Shown in pieces: positions 39,383 through 48,361 of a DNA stretch of 57,983 nt. The DNA is taken from NCBI RefSeq assembly GCF_011045025.1, contig NZ_JAAKZX010000038.1:1-57983 (forward strand), in the 5' to 3' direction. The notes beneath the pieces are model-generated. The model saw only the letters and a program-made list of their open reading frames with translations, searched no databases and was not told the origin of the DNA. The position numbers and the translations under genes were made by a program. Every line of letters begins with the position of its first letter. The first letter of the stretch is position 1. This DNA is from Streptomyces ureilyticus (GTDB lineage Bacteria; Actinomycetota; Actinomycetes; Streptomycetales; Streptomycetaceae).

Positions 39383-40476
39383 TCAACACCGCTCTCGTCA
39401 CCTGGGCACTGCTGTGCCTGCTGGTCTTCGTACTGATGCTGAGCCTGCTGACCGTCGCCGTCCGCGGCGCCCGTATGTACCGCAGGCGCAGACGCGAGCG
39501 GATCGCGGCGCCGGTGCGCGGACTGCTGCTGGAACTGCTCTGCGCGGCGGAGGACGAGCAGGACGAGCTGCTGGGCCGCCTCGCGCGGATCGACAAGCGG
39601 ACCTGGGCCGCGCTGGATCCGACGGTGGCGGCGATGCTGGGCAAGGTCTCCGGACGAGCACGTTCGGCGCTGGTCCGGCTGTACGAGCTGCGAGGAGCCG
39701 CCGATGAGGCCGTCGCCCGCCTCGGCAGCCGCAGCGCGGCCCGGCGGGGGCGTGCGGCTCACGTCCTCGGGCAGCTCTCGCACCGGCCGGCGGCCCTGGC
39801 CGTGTGCCGGCTGCTCGACGACCGCGACCGGGATGTGCGGCTGGCCGCGGCCCGCGCGCTGGGCCGTACCGGAGATCCGGTGGCGGTGCCGCACCTGCTG
39901 AGGAGCCTGCGCGGAGCGCGCACCGTACCGCCCAATGTGGTCACCGCGGCGCTGACCTCCCTCGGCCGCGACGCCTGGCCCGCCGTCGCGGCGGGGCTCC
40001 GGGACCCGGAACCCCTCGTCCGGGCGGTGGCCATCGAGGCGCTCGGGATGACCGGCGCCATTTCCCGGGCCGCCGAGGTGGCCCGTGCGCTGCGCGAGGA
40101 CGCCGACATCGAGGTACGGATCCGGGCGGCGCGCGCACTGGGCAGGCTGGGCATGCCCGACGGTCTTCCACCGCTGCTGGCGGCCATCCGGCCAGGTCGG
40201 CCGGTCGCCCAGCGCATCGTGGCCGCCGGCGCCCTGGGCAGTCTGGGCGCCGTCGCCGCGACGGGCCCGCTGACGGAGCTGCTCGGCGACCGGAACCCGC
40301 ATGTGGCGGGCGCCGCGGCGCGGGCACTGCTGCGGCTGGGCCCGGCGGGTGAGGCGGCGCTGCGCGAGGCCGCGGACGGCCGTCCCGGCCCGGCCGCCGC
40401 CCAGGCCAGGGCCGCACTCGCGGAGGCGGCGGTCGGCGGCGCACGCCATGACGTCCTGGTGGAGGTGGCCCTGTGA
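39379..40476 (+). CDS. Membrane-anchored HEAT-repeat protein
   Basis: A 365-residue protein with one N-terminal membrane helix (TWALLCLLVFVLMLSLLTVA, about 8-27), a basic stop-transfer (RMYRRRRRER) and a cytoplasmic solenoid of HEAT/PBS-lyase-type repeats (DDRDRDVRLAAARALGRTGD; DADIEVRIRAARALGRLGMP; GDRNPHVAGAAARALLRLGP). About six to eight repeats are visible. HEAT solenoids bind proteins, so it may dock the receivers onto the glycosyltransferase. GTG start overlaps the receiver stop; stop overlaps the GT2 GTG. Confidence 0.88.
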   Translation: MINTALVTWALLCLLVFVLMLSLLTVAVRGARMYRRRRRERIAAPVRGLLLELLCAAEDEQDELLGRLARIDKRTWAALDPTVAAMLGKVSGRARSALVRLYELRGAADEAVARLGSRSAARRGRAAHVLGQLSHRPAALAVCRLLDDRDRDVRLAAARALGRTGDPVAVPHLLRSLRGARTVPPNVVTAALTSLGRDAWPAVAAGLRDPEPLVRAVAIEALGMTGAISRAAEVARALREDADIEVRIRAARALGRLGMPDGLPPLLAAIRPGRPVAQRIVAAGALGSLGAVAATGPLTELLGDRNPHVAGAAARALLRLGPAGEAALREAADGRPGPAAAQARAALAEAAVGGARHDVLVEVAL

Positions 40477-41966
40477 TCGCGGCGCGCGTCGAGAAGTGGG
40501 ACGGGCTGCTCGGCACGGTGCACGGGCTGGTCGCGTTGTGCGACACCGCCGTCATCATCTACTTCCTCGCCATCAACAGCGGCTACCTCGTACTGATCCT
40601 CTTCGCCCTCGCCGAACTCGTCAGGAGGCTGCGCCGGGCCCCCTTCGCCGGCTACGAGGACGCCGCCGGCAGCCCGTTCACCCCTCCCATCTCGGTGATC
40701 ATGCCCGCGTACAACGAAGCGGCCGGCATCACCGAGGCCGTACGGGCGATGCTGCTGCTGCACTATCCCGTGTTCGAGGTCGTCGTGGTCGACGACGGCT
40801 CCACCGACGGTTCGCTGGAGGCCCTGGCGGACGCCTTCGACCTCGCCGAGGTGGACCATGTCGTGCCGGAGGACGTCCCCATGCGCGGCAGGGTCACCTC
40901 GCTGCATCTGCCCAGGGGAGGTCCGGTGCCCCTGGTGGTGGCCCGCAAGGACAACGGCGGCAAGGCCGACGCCCTCAACGTCGGGATCAACCTGGCGCGC
41001 TACCCGCTGCTGTGCATGGTGGACGCCGACTGCATCCTCGACTCCCAGGCCCTGCTCGCCGTGGCCAAACCGTTCAGCGACGACCCGCTGCGGGTGGTGG
41101 CCACCGGCGGTGTGGTCGGCATCGCCAACGGCTGCACCGTCGAGGCCGGCCGCGTGGTCGAGGCGCACATCCCTGGTGACCTGCTCGGACGCACGCAGGT
41201 CGTGGAGTATCTGCGTGCCTTCTTCCTCGGCCGTACCGGCTGGTCGAAGGTCGGCGGGCTGCTGATCATCGCCGGCGCCTTCGGCCTGTTCCGGCGGGAC
41301 GCGGTGGTCGCGGTGGGCGGCATGGACCCGGACTGCATCGGCGAGGACGCCGAACTCGTCGTCCACCTCCACCGGCAGCTGCGCGAGCGGGGCCGCCGGC
41401 ACCGCGACTACCGCATCGTCTTCGTCACCGAGCCGATCTCCTGGAGCGAGGCACCCGCCAGGCTCCGGGTCCTGGGACGCCAGCGGCGCCGGTGGCAGCG
41501 CGGTCTGACGGAGATCCTGCTCAAGCACCGCCGCATGATCGGCAACCCGCGCTACCGCCGCATCGGGCTGGTGGCACTGCCCTTCTACGTGCTCTTCGAG
41601 CTGCTGGCCCCCGTGGTGGAACTCGCCGGTCTGGTGCTCGTACCGCTGGGTGTGCTGATCGGCGCGGTCGACGCGGACTTCCTGTGGCGCTTCCTGCTCG
41701 CCGCCTACGCCTACGCGATGGTCGTCAGCCTGGTGTCGGTCGCGGTTGAGGAGTATGCGTACCACCGCTTCTCTCGGTGGCGGGATCTGTGGGGCGCCGT
41801 CGTCGGCGTGGTCGTCGAGAACATCGGCTACCGCCAGTTCACGGCGTGGTGGCGGCTGCGGGGCATCTGGGACGCGCTGCACCGGTCCCCGCAGGAGTGG
41901 GGCTCGATGAAGCGCAGCGGATTCGGCGCGCCCGAGCAGGTCCGGGAGGGCGGTGAGCGGCATTGA
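40473..41966 (+). CDS. Processive GT2 glycosyltransferase, BcsA/PgaC-like
   Basis: A 497-residue membrane glycosyltransferase. One N-terminal helix (about 22-48) precedes a GT-A catalytic domain with D107-D108 (VVVDDGS), D184-A-D186 (VDADCI), E291-D292 (GEDAEL) and Q337-RRRW (LGRQRRRWQRG). The set matches cellulose, chitin, hyaluronan and poly-GlcNAc synthases. Three or four C-terminal helices form the export channel. It probably polymerises and extrudes a beta-linked glycan. No PilZ domain, so control by cyclic di-GMP is not evident; the operon's relay may replace it. Translationally coupled on both sides. Confidence 0.9.
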   Translation: MIAARVEKWDGLLGTVHGLVALCDTAVIIYFLAINSGYLVLILFALAELVRRLRRAPFAGYEDAAGSPFTPPISVIMPAYNEAAGITEAVRAMLLLHYPVFEVVVVDDGSTDGSLEALADAFDLAEVDHVVPEDVPMRGRVTSLHLPRGGPVPLVVARKDNGGKADALNVGINLARYPLLCMVDADCILDSQALLAVAKPFSDDPLRVVATGGVVGIANGCTVEAGRVVEAHIPGDLLGRTQVVEYLRAFFLGRTGWSKVGGLLIIAGAFGLFRRDAVVAVGGMDPDCIGEDAELVVHLHRQLRERGRRHRDYRIVFVTEPISWSEAPARLRVLGRQRRRWQRGLTEILLKHRRMIGNPRYRRIGLVALPFYVLFELLAPVVELAGLVLVPLGVLIGAVDADFLWRFLLAAYAYAMVVSLVSVAVEEYAYHRFSRWRDLWGAVVGVVVENIGYRQFTAWWRLRGIWDALHRSPQEWGSMKRSGFGAPEQVREGGERH

Positions 41967-44047
41967 GGATCACCACCAGGCGGCGCGGTGTGGCACGCCG
42001 GCTCGCCGTGACCTTCGGACTTCTGATCGCTCTGCTCCTGCTCGTCGGGGCGGGCGCACTGATCACCGCCAGGATGGCGGACGAACTGCACGACGAGGTC
42101 GTCGATCAACTGGCGCCGGTGGTACGCGAAAACCATGGCCTGCACGACCAGGCGGCCCATATGCACCGATCCGTGCGCACCTATCTGCTCACGGGCGACG
42201 CGACCGAGCGGAGCAGCTACCTCCGGTCGCGTGACGAGGTCTTCGCCACCCTTGCCACGGTCCGGCGACATTCCACCGATGCGGCCCGGCGGAATTTCAC
42301 GACGCAGGAACGTCACCTGCGTGCCTACGTACGCATCGCCGACCAGCAGGCGAAGGCCTCGCCCGGCAGCCAGGGGGCCATCCGGCTGACCAAGCAGGCG
42401 GCGCAGCCGTTCGCGGCCTTCGAGGCCGCCAGCCACCGGCTCGAGGAACAGCTCAATGCCGACATCGAGCGTCGGGAGGACCGGGCCGACACGATTCTCA
42501 ACCTCAGTGCTCGGGGCATCGGCGCCCTGATGGCGGCAGGCGGAGCACTGGCCCTCTACGCGGCGGTACGCACCACCCGCGCCCTCACCCGGCCGCTGCA
42601 GAGCACCGTTTCGTCTCTGTACCGGCTGGCCTCGGGCGACCATTCGGCGCGGGCGGAGGAGGAGGGACCGGAGGAGATCAGGGCGGTGGCACGGTCGGTG
42701 AACGCGCTCGCCGAGGAGAGCGACCGGCTGCGGACGATCGAGCAGGAGCGCGCCCGACTGGGGAAGACCGCACGGGCCGTCGGTGTCCGCATCCGGGAGC
42801 GCCTCGACGTCGAGCAGGTCCTCGACACGGTGTGCGCCGGAATCGGTGAGGGACTTCAGGCCGACCATGCCTTCGTCCTCCTCACCGAGAAGGACAGCCC
42901 CCTGGTCCGCGTGGCACGCGCCTGGAGTGCGGGAAGGGGGCTGCTCCCCGCGCAGGAGCAGCCGATTCCGCCCGTCCCCCTCGAGGTGGTACGCGAGCAC
43001 TACCGGCGGGGAACGGCCTGGTGCCACAACGATCTGCCCGCCGCGCTGGCCGAGGGACCGCTGCCCGGGGCGCCCGGCTCCTTCGGCAAGGGCGGCCTGC
43101 CGCAGGACGCCCGGGCGGCGGCCGAGACGCTGGGCCTGGTGGGCGTGCTCGTCGTCCCGGTCGGCGTCGGTGACGAACCGCTCGGTGCCGTCTTTCTCGG
43201 GCGGACCGGGCCGGAGCACCCCTGGGGCCCGGTGGAGATCGAAATCGCCGAGTCCATGGCCGCCGGTGCCGGCCGCGCGCTGCACACCGCGCTGCTCTAC
43301 AAACAGGAGACGCGCCTGGTGGAGAAGCTGCGCGCCCTGGACAAAGCCAAGAGCGACTTCCTGTCCACCGTCTCCCACGAGCTGCGCACCCCGCTGACCA
43401 GCATCGTCGGGTACCTCGAGTTGCTGAAGGACGAGGAGACCGGGCCGCTCACCGAGCCGCAGCAGCACATGCTGGACGTCGTCGACCGCAACGCCAACCG
43501 CCTGCGCGCGCTTATCGAGGACCTGCTGACCCTCTCGCGCATCGAGTCGGGCGCGTTCAGCTCCAAGAAGGGACCGGTCGACCTGTGCCGCTTGGTGGCG
43601 TCGGCGGCCGACGCCATCCGGCCGACCGCCGGGGCTGCCTCCGTCACCGTGGAGACGCGACTCCCCTCCCGGCCCCTGGTGTTGGAGGCGGACAGCGACC
43701 AGCTCGACCGGGTCCTGATGAACCTGCTGTCCAACGCCGTGAAGTTCACCCCGGAGGGCGGGAAGGTCACCGTCCGCGCCGAAGCCCGGGACGGACAGGC
43801 GGTTCTGAGCGTCAGCGACACCGGCATGGGCATCCCCACCGACGAGCAGAAGAAGCTCTTCCAGCGGTTCTTCCGTGCCTCGAACGCGACCGACGCGGCC
43901 ATTCCGGGCACGGGTCTCGGGCTGACGATCGTCCACACGATCGTGACGAACCACGGCGGCGAGATCCACGTGAACTCCGAGGAGGGACGCGGCACCACCT
44001 TCACCGCTCTGCTGCCGATCGCCGACGCGAACGGGGCGGCCCCTTAG
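41963..44047 (+). CDS. Hybrid-sensor histidine kinase with CHASE3-like, HAMP and GAF domains
   Basis: A 694-residue kinase. First membrane helix about 14-37; an extracytoplasmic CHASE3-like helical sensor with HMHRSVRTYLLTGD; second helix about 180-200; HAMP about 205-260; GAF about 275-440. HisKA follows with phospho-acceptor His472 (FLSTVSHELRTPLTS) and HATPase with N-box LMNLLSNAVKFTPEGG, G1 VSDTGMGIP and G2 GTGLGLTIV. No receiver of its own: the two stand-alone receivers in the operon are its likely partners. TTG start overlaps the GT2 stop (TTGA). Confidence 0.92.
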   Translation: MRITTRRRGVARRLAVTFGLLIALLLLVGAGALITARMADELHDEVVDQLAPVVRENHGLHDQAAHMHRSVRTYLLTGDATERSSYLRSRDEVFATLATVRRHSTDAARRNFTTQERHLRAYVRIADQQAKASPGSQGAIRLTKQAAQPFAAFEAASHRLEEQLNADIERREDRADTILNLSARGIGALMAAGGALALYAAVRTTRALTRPLQSTVSSLYRLASGDHSARAEEEGPEEIRAVARSVNALAEESDRLRTIEQERARLGKTARAVGVRIRERLDVEQVLDTVCAGIGEGLQADHAFVLLTEKDSPLVRVARAWSAGRGLLPAQEQPIPPVPLEVVREHYRRGTAWCHNDLPAALAEGPLPGAPGSFGKGGLPQDARAAAETLGLVGVLVVPVGVGDEPLGAVFLGRTGPEHPWGPVEIEIAESMAAGAGRALHTALLYKQETRLVEKLRALDKAKSDFLSTVSHELRTPLTSIVGYLELLKDEETGPLTEPQQHMLDVVDRNANRLRALIEDLLTLSRIESGAFSSKKGPVDLCRLVASAADAIRPTAGAASVTVETRLPSRPLVLEADSDQLDRVLMNLLSNAVKFTPEGGKVTVRAEARDGQAVLSVSDTGMGIPTDEQKKLFQRFFRASNATDAAIPGTGLGLTIVHTIVTNHGGEIHVNSEEGRGTTFTALLPIADANGAAP

Positions 44048-44077
44048 TCCTGATCCGCCCCGCCGTACGCGAACACC

Positions 44078-44998
44078 TCAGAAAACGCTGTCCTCGAAAG
44101 TCACCCCCCGCGTCCGGTAGTCGGTGACGGCGGCCGTCACCTGGGCCGGGCTGAGGATCTGGTCCTTGGCGAAGTACACGTAGTCGACCTTTTCCTCGTA
44201 CGCGCGTGTCTTCCGGCTGCTGATCCCCGTCAGGTTGATCAGCCAGTGGTTGAAGCGGATGCTCATCGTCGACTCGGGCAGATACGGCTCGATGTGCCTG
44301 GCGAAGAGCCGGCCGTCGATGTAGTAGGTGACCGCCTCGCTGTCGACCGTGATGACCAGGTCGTGCCACCCGGCGAAACTGGCGCGCTCCTGGGTGGTCA
44401 CGTGGTCCTCAAAAGGAGGATCCTCCGAGTATGTCTCCCAGGAGGAGGCGAGCAGCGTACTGCTCGGGATGCCCCAGCCGCCGTTCGGCAGGTACTCGAA
44501 GTCGAGTTCGCTGTAGGCCGGGTCCATCGGGGCGTTGAGCGGCGAGATGGTGAAGAACGTCTGCACCATGCGGTCGCCGTCCGGTCCGTAGATCGGTACG
44601 TCGCTGAAGCGGACCCGCGCCGCGTAGGTGCCGTAGTGGAACTTGCGCTGCTGGTAGATCTCGGTGTGCTGGGTGCTGCTCGCGGTCCCGCTGGTGCCCG
44701 AGCGCATCGTCATGATCGAGTTGCCGGACTGGGTGCCGAACGTGAAGTTCTGCGGCTGCCACGTGGCGCCGGGCACACCGGGGCCGCCCTGGCCGGACCT
44801 CAAGGTCCAGCCGCGCTGGGAGATCCGCGGGTCGGTGTAGCCGGTGTAGTTGAAGTCGTCGAACAGTGCCGGGCCGACGACGGGCTGAGCACTCGCGGGC
44901 GATGAGCCGGGGAGGACGGCGAGGGCCGCGCACAGCATCCCGAAGGCGAGGAGGCCGGCGGCGGCTCTCAGCCGTGAGCACGAGGTGCTTCTGATCAT
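44078..44998 (-). CDS. Secreted glycoside hydrolase family 16 protein
   Basis: A 306-residue exported enzyme. The signal peptide (1-37) ends ASA-QP. The GH16 jelly-roll shows HTEIYQQRKFHYGTYAARVR, the catalytic motif E164-L-D166-F-E168 (SELDFEYLP), a following GWHDLVITVDSEAVTYYIDG strand and FNHWLINL. It would cleave beta-1,3/1,4-linked glucan or galactan. Convergent with the histidine kinase, 30 bp away, so it belongs physically to the glycan-synthase cassette and may trim or release its polymer. AAAGG precedes the ATG. Confidence 0.85.
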   Translation of the reverse strand: MIRSTSCSRLRAAAGLLAFGMLCAALAVLPGSSPASAQPVVGPALFDDFNYTGYTDPRISQRGWTLRSGQGGPGVPGATWQPQNFTFGTQSGNSIMTMRSGTSGTASSTQHTEIYQQRKFHYGTYAARVRFSDVPIYGPDGDRMVQTFFTISPLNAPMDPAYSELDFEYLPNGGWGIPSSTLLASSWETYSEDPPFEDHVTTQERASFAGWHDLVITVDSEAVTYYIDGRLFARHIEPYLPESTMSIRFNHWLINLTGISSRKTRAYEEKVDYVYFAKDQILSPAQVTAAVTDYRTRGVTFEDSVF

Positions 44999-45505
44999 GT
45001 GTCAACTGCCTTTCTGCGGAAGGGGAGAAGACGTCCGCTCCCGCCCTCGGCGGACCATGACAACCGAAGCACCGCCAAAAGATCGCTATACGACGATTGC
45101 GACCGATTCACCCGAACAGCCCAAAGTGCACGGCGTCAGGGGTGCCGTGTCACCCCGAGCGGAAGAGCCCGGACGAAGGGATCGCAGGGGTTCTCACGGG
45201 GTTGGCAGCTGCTCGCAGGAGAGTGTGCACGAGGTCGAGTTAGCTCGATCGTGTGATGGTCGGCTCGCGGGCTTGCGGCACCGTGGGCCGACCGGGTTGA
45301 CGTGATCGTGCGATCTGGGACGCCGGGTACGGCGCCAGTGTGCGGGGCGGAGCCAGCCCGGGGGGCAAGGAATGGCGAGCCCGTGCCGTCCGGCACCCTC
45401 GACGCTACGGCCGCGAACCGCGCGTCTGGGATCGATTGAACAAGTCAGGAACGGTTCACCAACCCGCCCGTTCCGGGCGCTGAACGCGTACCTAGACTCG
45501 GGGCC
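44999..45505. other. Intergenic region, no gene seen
   Basis: 507 bp between divergent GH16 and ABC-transporter genes. It holds the two promoters, presumably, but I see no ORF with a ribosome-binding site, no strong palindrome and no RNA gene. Confidence 0.5.
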
Positions 45506-46429
45506 ATGCGAAGCGACCCCGTCGTCCAGGTCCAGGCCCTGGTGAAGCGGTACCGCACGAAGACCGCGGTGGACGGCCTCGACCTGGTGGCCGGGACGGG
45601 GATCACCGCCGTACTGGGTCCCAACGGGGCGGGCAAGACGACCACGGTCGAGACCTGCGAGGGGTACCGGAAGCCGGACTCGGGGACAGTACGCGTCCTG
45701 GGGCTCGACCCCGTGCGCGAGGCCGCGGCCCTGCGTCCCCGTATCGGCGTGATGCTCCAGTCCGGCGGCGTCTACTCGGGCGCCCGCGCCGACGAGATGC
45801 TCCGCCACATGGCCAGGCTGCACGCGCATCCGCTGGACGTGGACGCGCTGATCGAGCGCCTGGGCCTCGGCAGTTGCGGCCGTACGACCTACCGGCGGCT
45901 GTCCGGCGGCCAGCAGCAGCGGCTCGCGCTCGCGCTGGCCGTCGTCGGCCGGCCCGAACTGGTCTTCCTGGACGAGCCGACCGCCGGACTCGATCCGCAG
46001 GCGCGCCGGGCCACCTGGGACCTCGTACGCGATCTGCGTGCGGACGGCGTCTCGGTGATCCTGACCACGCACTACATGGACGAGGCCGAGCAACTCGCCG
46101 ACGACGTGGCGATCATCGACGCCGGCCGGGTCATCGCCCAGGGCTCCCCCGAGGAGCTGTGCCGCGGCGGCGCCGAGAACACGCTCCGCTTCAGCGGCCG
46201 TCCCGGCCTCGACATAGGTTCCCTGCTCAAGGCCCTTCCGGCCGACTGCACGGCGGCCGAACTGACGCCGGGCGCGTACCGAGTGGGCGGCAAGGTCGAC
46301 CCGCAACTGCTCGCGACCGTCACGTCCTGGTGCGCCCAGCACGGAGTGATGCCGGAGAAGATCTCGGTGGAACGGCACACCCTGGAGGACGTGTTTTTGG
46401 AGATGACCGGCAAGGAGCTGCGTTCGTGA
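45506..46429 (+). CDS. ABC transporter ATP-binding protein (daunorubicin/DrrA-like)
   Basis: A 307-residue ATPase: Walker A GPNGAGKTTT, Q-loop MLQSGG, signature LSGGQQQR, Walker B LVFLDEPTAGLD, H-loop TTHYMDEAEQ, and a C-terminal extension with the VEEVF-like motif HTLEDVFLEMTGKEL typical of ABC-2 exporters. It pairs with the permease that follows (GTGA overlap). The position next to ctaA and the suf cluster is one I recall in mycobacteria and streptomycetes, hinting at a role near heme/Fe-S metabolism. Substrate unknown. Confidence 0.92.
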   Translation: MRSDPVVQVQALVKRYRTKTAVDGLDLVAGTGITAVLGPNGAGKTTTVETCEGYRKPDSGTVRVLGLDPVREAAALRPRIGVMLQSGGVYSGARADEMLRHMARLHAHPLDVDALIERLGLGSCGRTTYRRLSGGQQQRLALALAVVGRPELVFLDEPTAGLDPQARRATWDLVRDLRADGVSVILTTHYMDEAEQLADDVAIIDAGRVIAQGSPEELCRGGAENTLRFSGRPGLDIGSLLKALPADCTAAELTPGAYRVGGKVDPQLLATVTSWCAQHGVMPEKISVERHTLEDVFLEMTGKELRS

Positions 46430-47196
46430 CCACTGCCGGTGTGTACACCCCGAAGCCGGGGGCGGCCCCGCTGACCCGCATGATCGCGGCGCAGGCTGCC
46501 CTCGAGACGAAGATGCTGCTGCGCAACGGCGAGCAACTGCTGCTGACGGTCGTCATCCCGACGCTGCTGCTCGTGCTGTTCAGCTCCGTCGACATCGTCG
46601 ATACGGGCGAAGGCGAGGCGGTCGACTTCCTGGCACCCGGCATCCTGGCGCTCGCGGTCATGTCGACGGCGTTCACGGGCCAGGCCATCGCCACCGGCTT
46701 CGAGCGGCGGTACGGCGTCCTCAAGCGGCTCGCCGCCTCACCGCTCCCCCGCTGGGGGCTGATGGCGGCGAAGACGCTCTCCGTGCTGGTCACGGAGATC
46801 CTCCAGGTCATCCTGGTGACGGTGATCGCCTTCGCCCTCGGTTGGTCGCCCCATGGCAACCCCCTCGCAGTCCTGCTCCTGCTCGTCCTCGGCACGGCCG
46901 CCTTCTCGGGCCTCGGCCTGCTGATGGCGGGCACGCTGAAGGCGGAGGCGACGCTGGCCGCCGCGAACCTGGTCTTCCTGCTGCTGCTCGTGGGCGGCGG
47001 GGTCGTCGTCCCGCTCGACAAGTTCCCGGACACGGCCCAGTCCCTGCTCGGCCTGCTGCCGATCTCGGCCCTCTCGGACGGGCTGAGGGACGTGCTCCAG
47101 CACGGCTCCGGGATGCCGTGGGGAGACCTCGGGATCCTGGCCGTGTGGGGGGTCGTCGGTCTGACGGCCGCCGCTCGTTTCTTCCGCTGGGAGTAG
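46426..47196 (+). CDS. ABC-2 type transporter permease
   Basis: A 256-residue membrane protein with six predicted helices (LLLTVVIPTLLLVLFSS; LAPGILALAVMSTAFTGQAI; VTVIAFALGWSP; AVLLLLVLGTAAFSGLGLLM; LVFLLLLVGGGVVVPL; ILAVWGVVGLTAAARFF). RYGVLKRLAASPLPRWGLMA is the typical cytoplasmic coupling segment of ABC-2 permeases. Starts at the GTG 46426 overlapping the ATPase stop. Works as an exporter with the ATPase. Confidence 0.92.
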   Translation: MTTAGVYTPKPGAAPLTRMIAAQAALETKMLLRNGEQLLLTVVIPTLLLVLFSSVDIVDTGEGEAVDFLAPGILALAVMSTAFTGQAIATGFERRYGVLKRLAASPLPRWGLMAAKTLSVLVTEILQVILVTVIAFALGWSPHGNPLAVLLLLVLGTAAFSGLGLLMAGTLKAEATLAAANLVFLLLLVGGGVVVPLDKFPDTAQSLLGLLPISALSDGLRDVLQHGSGMPWGDLGILAVWGVVGLTAAARFFRWE

Positions 47197-47292
47197 GACC
47201 GATCTCCCGCTTGGAGTACGGATCTCCTGCTGGGAGTAGGGCGGAGCAGACGCCTCCCCCCTCGTGAAGGCGTGCACAAGCGGCCACCTACC

Positions 47293-48303
47293 ATGGTGCC
47301 CGTGCCGAATCTGACCCGCGCGAACGCCGTCGAGGCCGTGCGCAACCCGCTCGCCTTCATCGCCGAACGCTGGACCCCGAAGCCCCGGACGGTTCAGCGA
47401 GCGGCCCTCGCCGCGCTCGTCATGGCCGTGGTCATCGTGGTCACCGGCGGTGCCGTACGGCTGACCGGCTCCGGGCTCGGCTGCCCGACCTGGCCCAAGT
47501 GCTCCGAGGACTCGCTGACCAACACGAGCGAGATGGGCATCCACGGTTACATCGAGTTCGGCAACCGGATGCTGACGTACGTCCTGAGCGCGGCGGTCGG
47601 CTGGGCGATCATCGCGGCCCGCTCAGCAAAGCCGTACCGGCGCGGCCTCACCCGCCTCGGCTGGGCGCAGTTCTGGGTCGTCATGGGCAACGGCGTACTC
47701 GGCGGCATCGTCGTCCTGGTGGGCCTCAACCCGTACACGGTCGCCGCCCACTTCCTGCTCACCACCGCCCTGATCGCCGTCGCCACCGTCATGTGGCAGC
47801 GCACCAGGGAGGGCGACTCCGCGCCGCATCCGCTGGTCAGCAAGGCGGTGCGGCAGCTCGTGTGGGCCCTGGTCGCCGTCACGGCTCTGCTGATCGCGGT
47901 GGGCACGGTCGTCACGGGTGCGGGCCCGCACGCCGGCGACTCGAGAGAGGTCGAGCGCATCCCGCTGGACTGGGAGAACATCACCCGGCTGCATGCCGTC
48001 CTGGCCTGGATCGTGGTGACGCTGGCCTTCGCCCTGTGGTTCGTGCTTCGGGCCGTCGACGCCCCCAAGGGCCCTCTCCACCGCACCCGCGACCTCTTCC
48101 TGGTCCTCCTTGCACAGGGCGTCATCGGCTACATCCAGTACTTCACGGATCTCCCCGAGATCCTGGTCGGCGCCCACATGCTCGGCTCCTGCCTGGTGTG
48201 GATCGCGACGCTGAGGGTGCTGCTGTCGCTGCGGGAACGGCACGAGGCCCTGGAGGTTTCGGAGTCGGAGCAGTCGCCGGAACCGGTCGCCACGCGCGCG
48301 TAG
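47293..48303 (+). CDS. ctaA: Heme A synthase (COX15/CtaA)
   Basis: A 336-residue membrane protein with about eight helices. The heme-ligand histidines and conserved segments are visible: VTGGAVRLTGSGLGCPTWPK, MGIHGYIEFGNRMLTYVLS, YTVAAHFLLT, ITRLHAVLAW and EILVGAHMLGSCLVW. The LGCPTWPKC loop holds the paired cysteines. It hydroxylates heme O to heme A for aa3 oxidase. The ATG at 47293 (MVPVPNLTRA) gives the usual actinobacterial N-terminus. Confidence 0.94.
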   Translation: MVPVPNLTRANAVEAVRNPLAFIAERWTPKPRTVQRAALAALVMAVVIVVTGGAVRLTGSGLGCPTWPKCSEDSLTNTSEMGIHGYIEFGNRMLTYVLSAAVGWAIIAARSAKPYRRGLTRLGWAQFWVVMGNGVLGGIVVLVGLNPYTVAAHFLLTTALIAVATVMWQRTREGDSAPHPLVSKAVRQLVWALVAVTALLIAVGTVVTGAGPHAGDSREVERIPLDWENITRLHAVLAWIVVTLAFALWFVLRAVDAPKGPLHRTRDLFLVLLAQGVIGYIQYFTDLPEILVGAHMLGSCLVWIATLRVLLSLRERHEALEVSESEQSPEPVATRA

Positions 48304-48313
48304 ACCGGAACGG

Positions 48314-48335
48314 GTCTCTACGCGCGCGTAGAGAC
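48314..48335. terminator. Perfect 22-bp palindrome between convergent ctaA and nucleotidyltransferase genes
   Basis: GTCTCTACG and CGTAGAGAC flank a CGCG centre. It lies 11 bp past ctaA and 27 bp past the facing gene's stop, so it can terminate both. The ACGCGCGCGT core also occurs at 48292-48301 and 48349-48358. Confidence 0.75.
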
Positions 48336-48361
48336 GAAAACGTGCTCCACGCGCGCGTGCG

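Noticed and set aside
38616..44998. Cassette as an antiphage system (HEAT-repeat protein plus signalling proteins)
   Set aside because: No nuclease, NTPase-effector or toxin component is present; GT2 and GH16 point to extracellular glycan instead.
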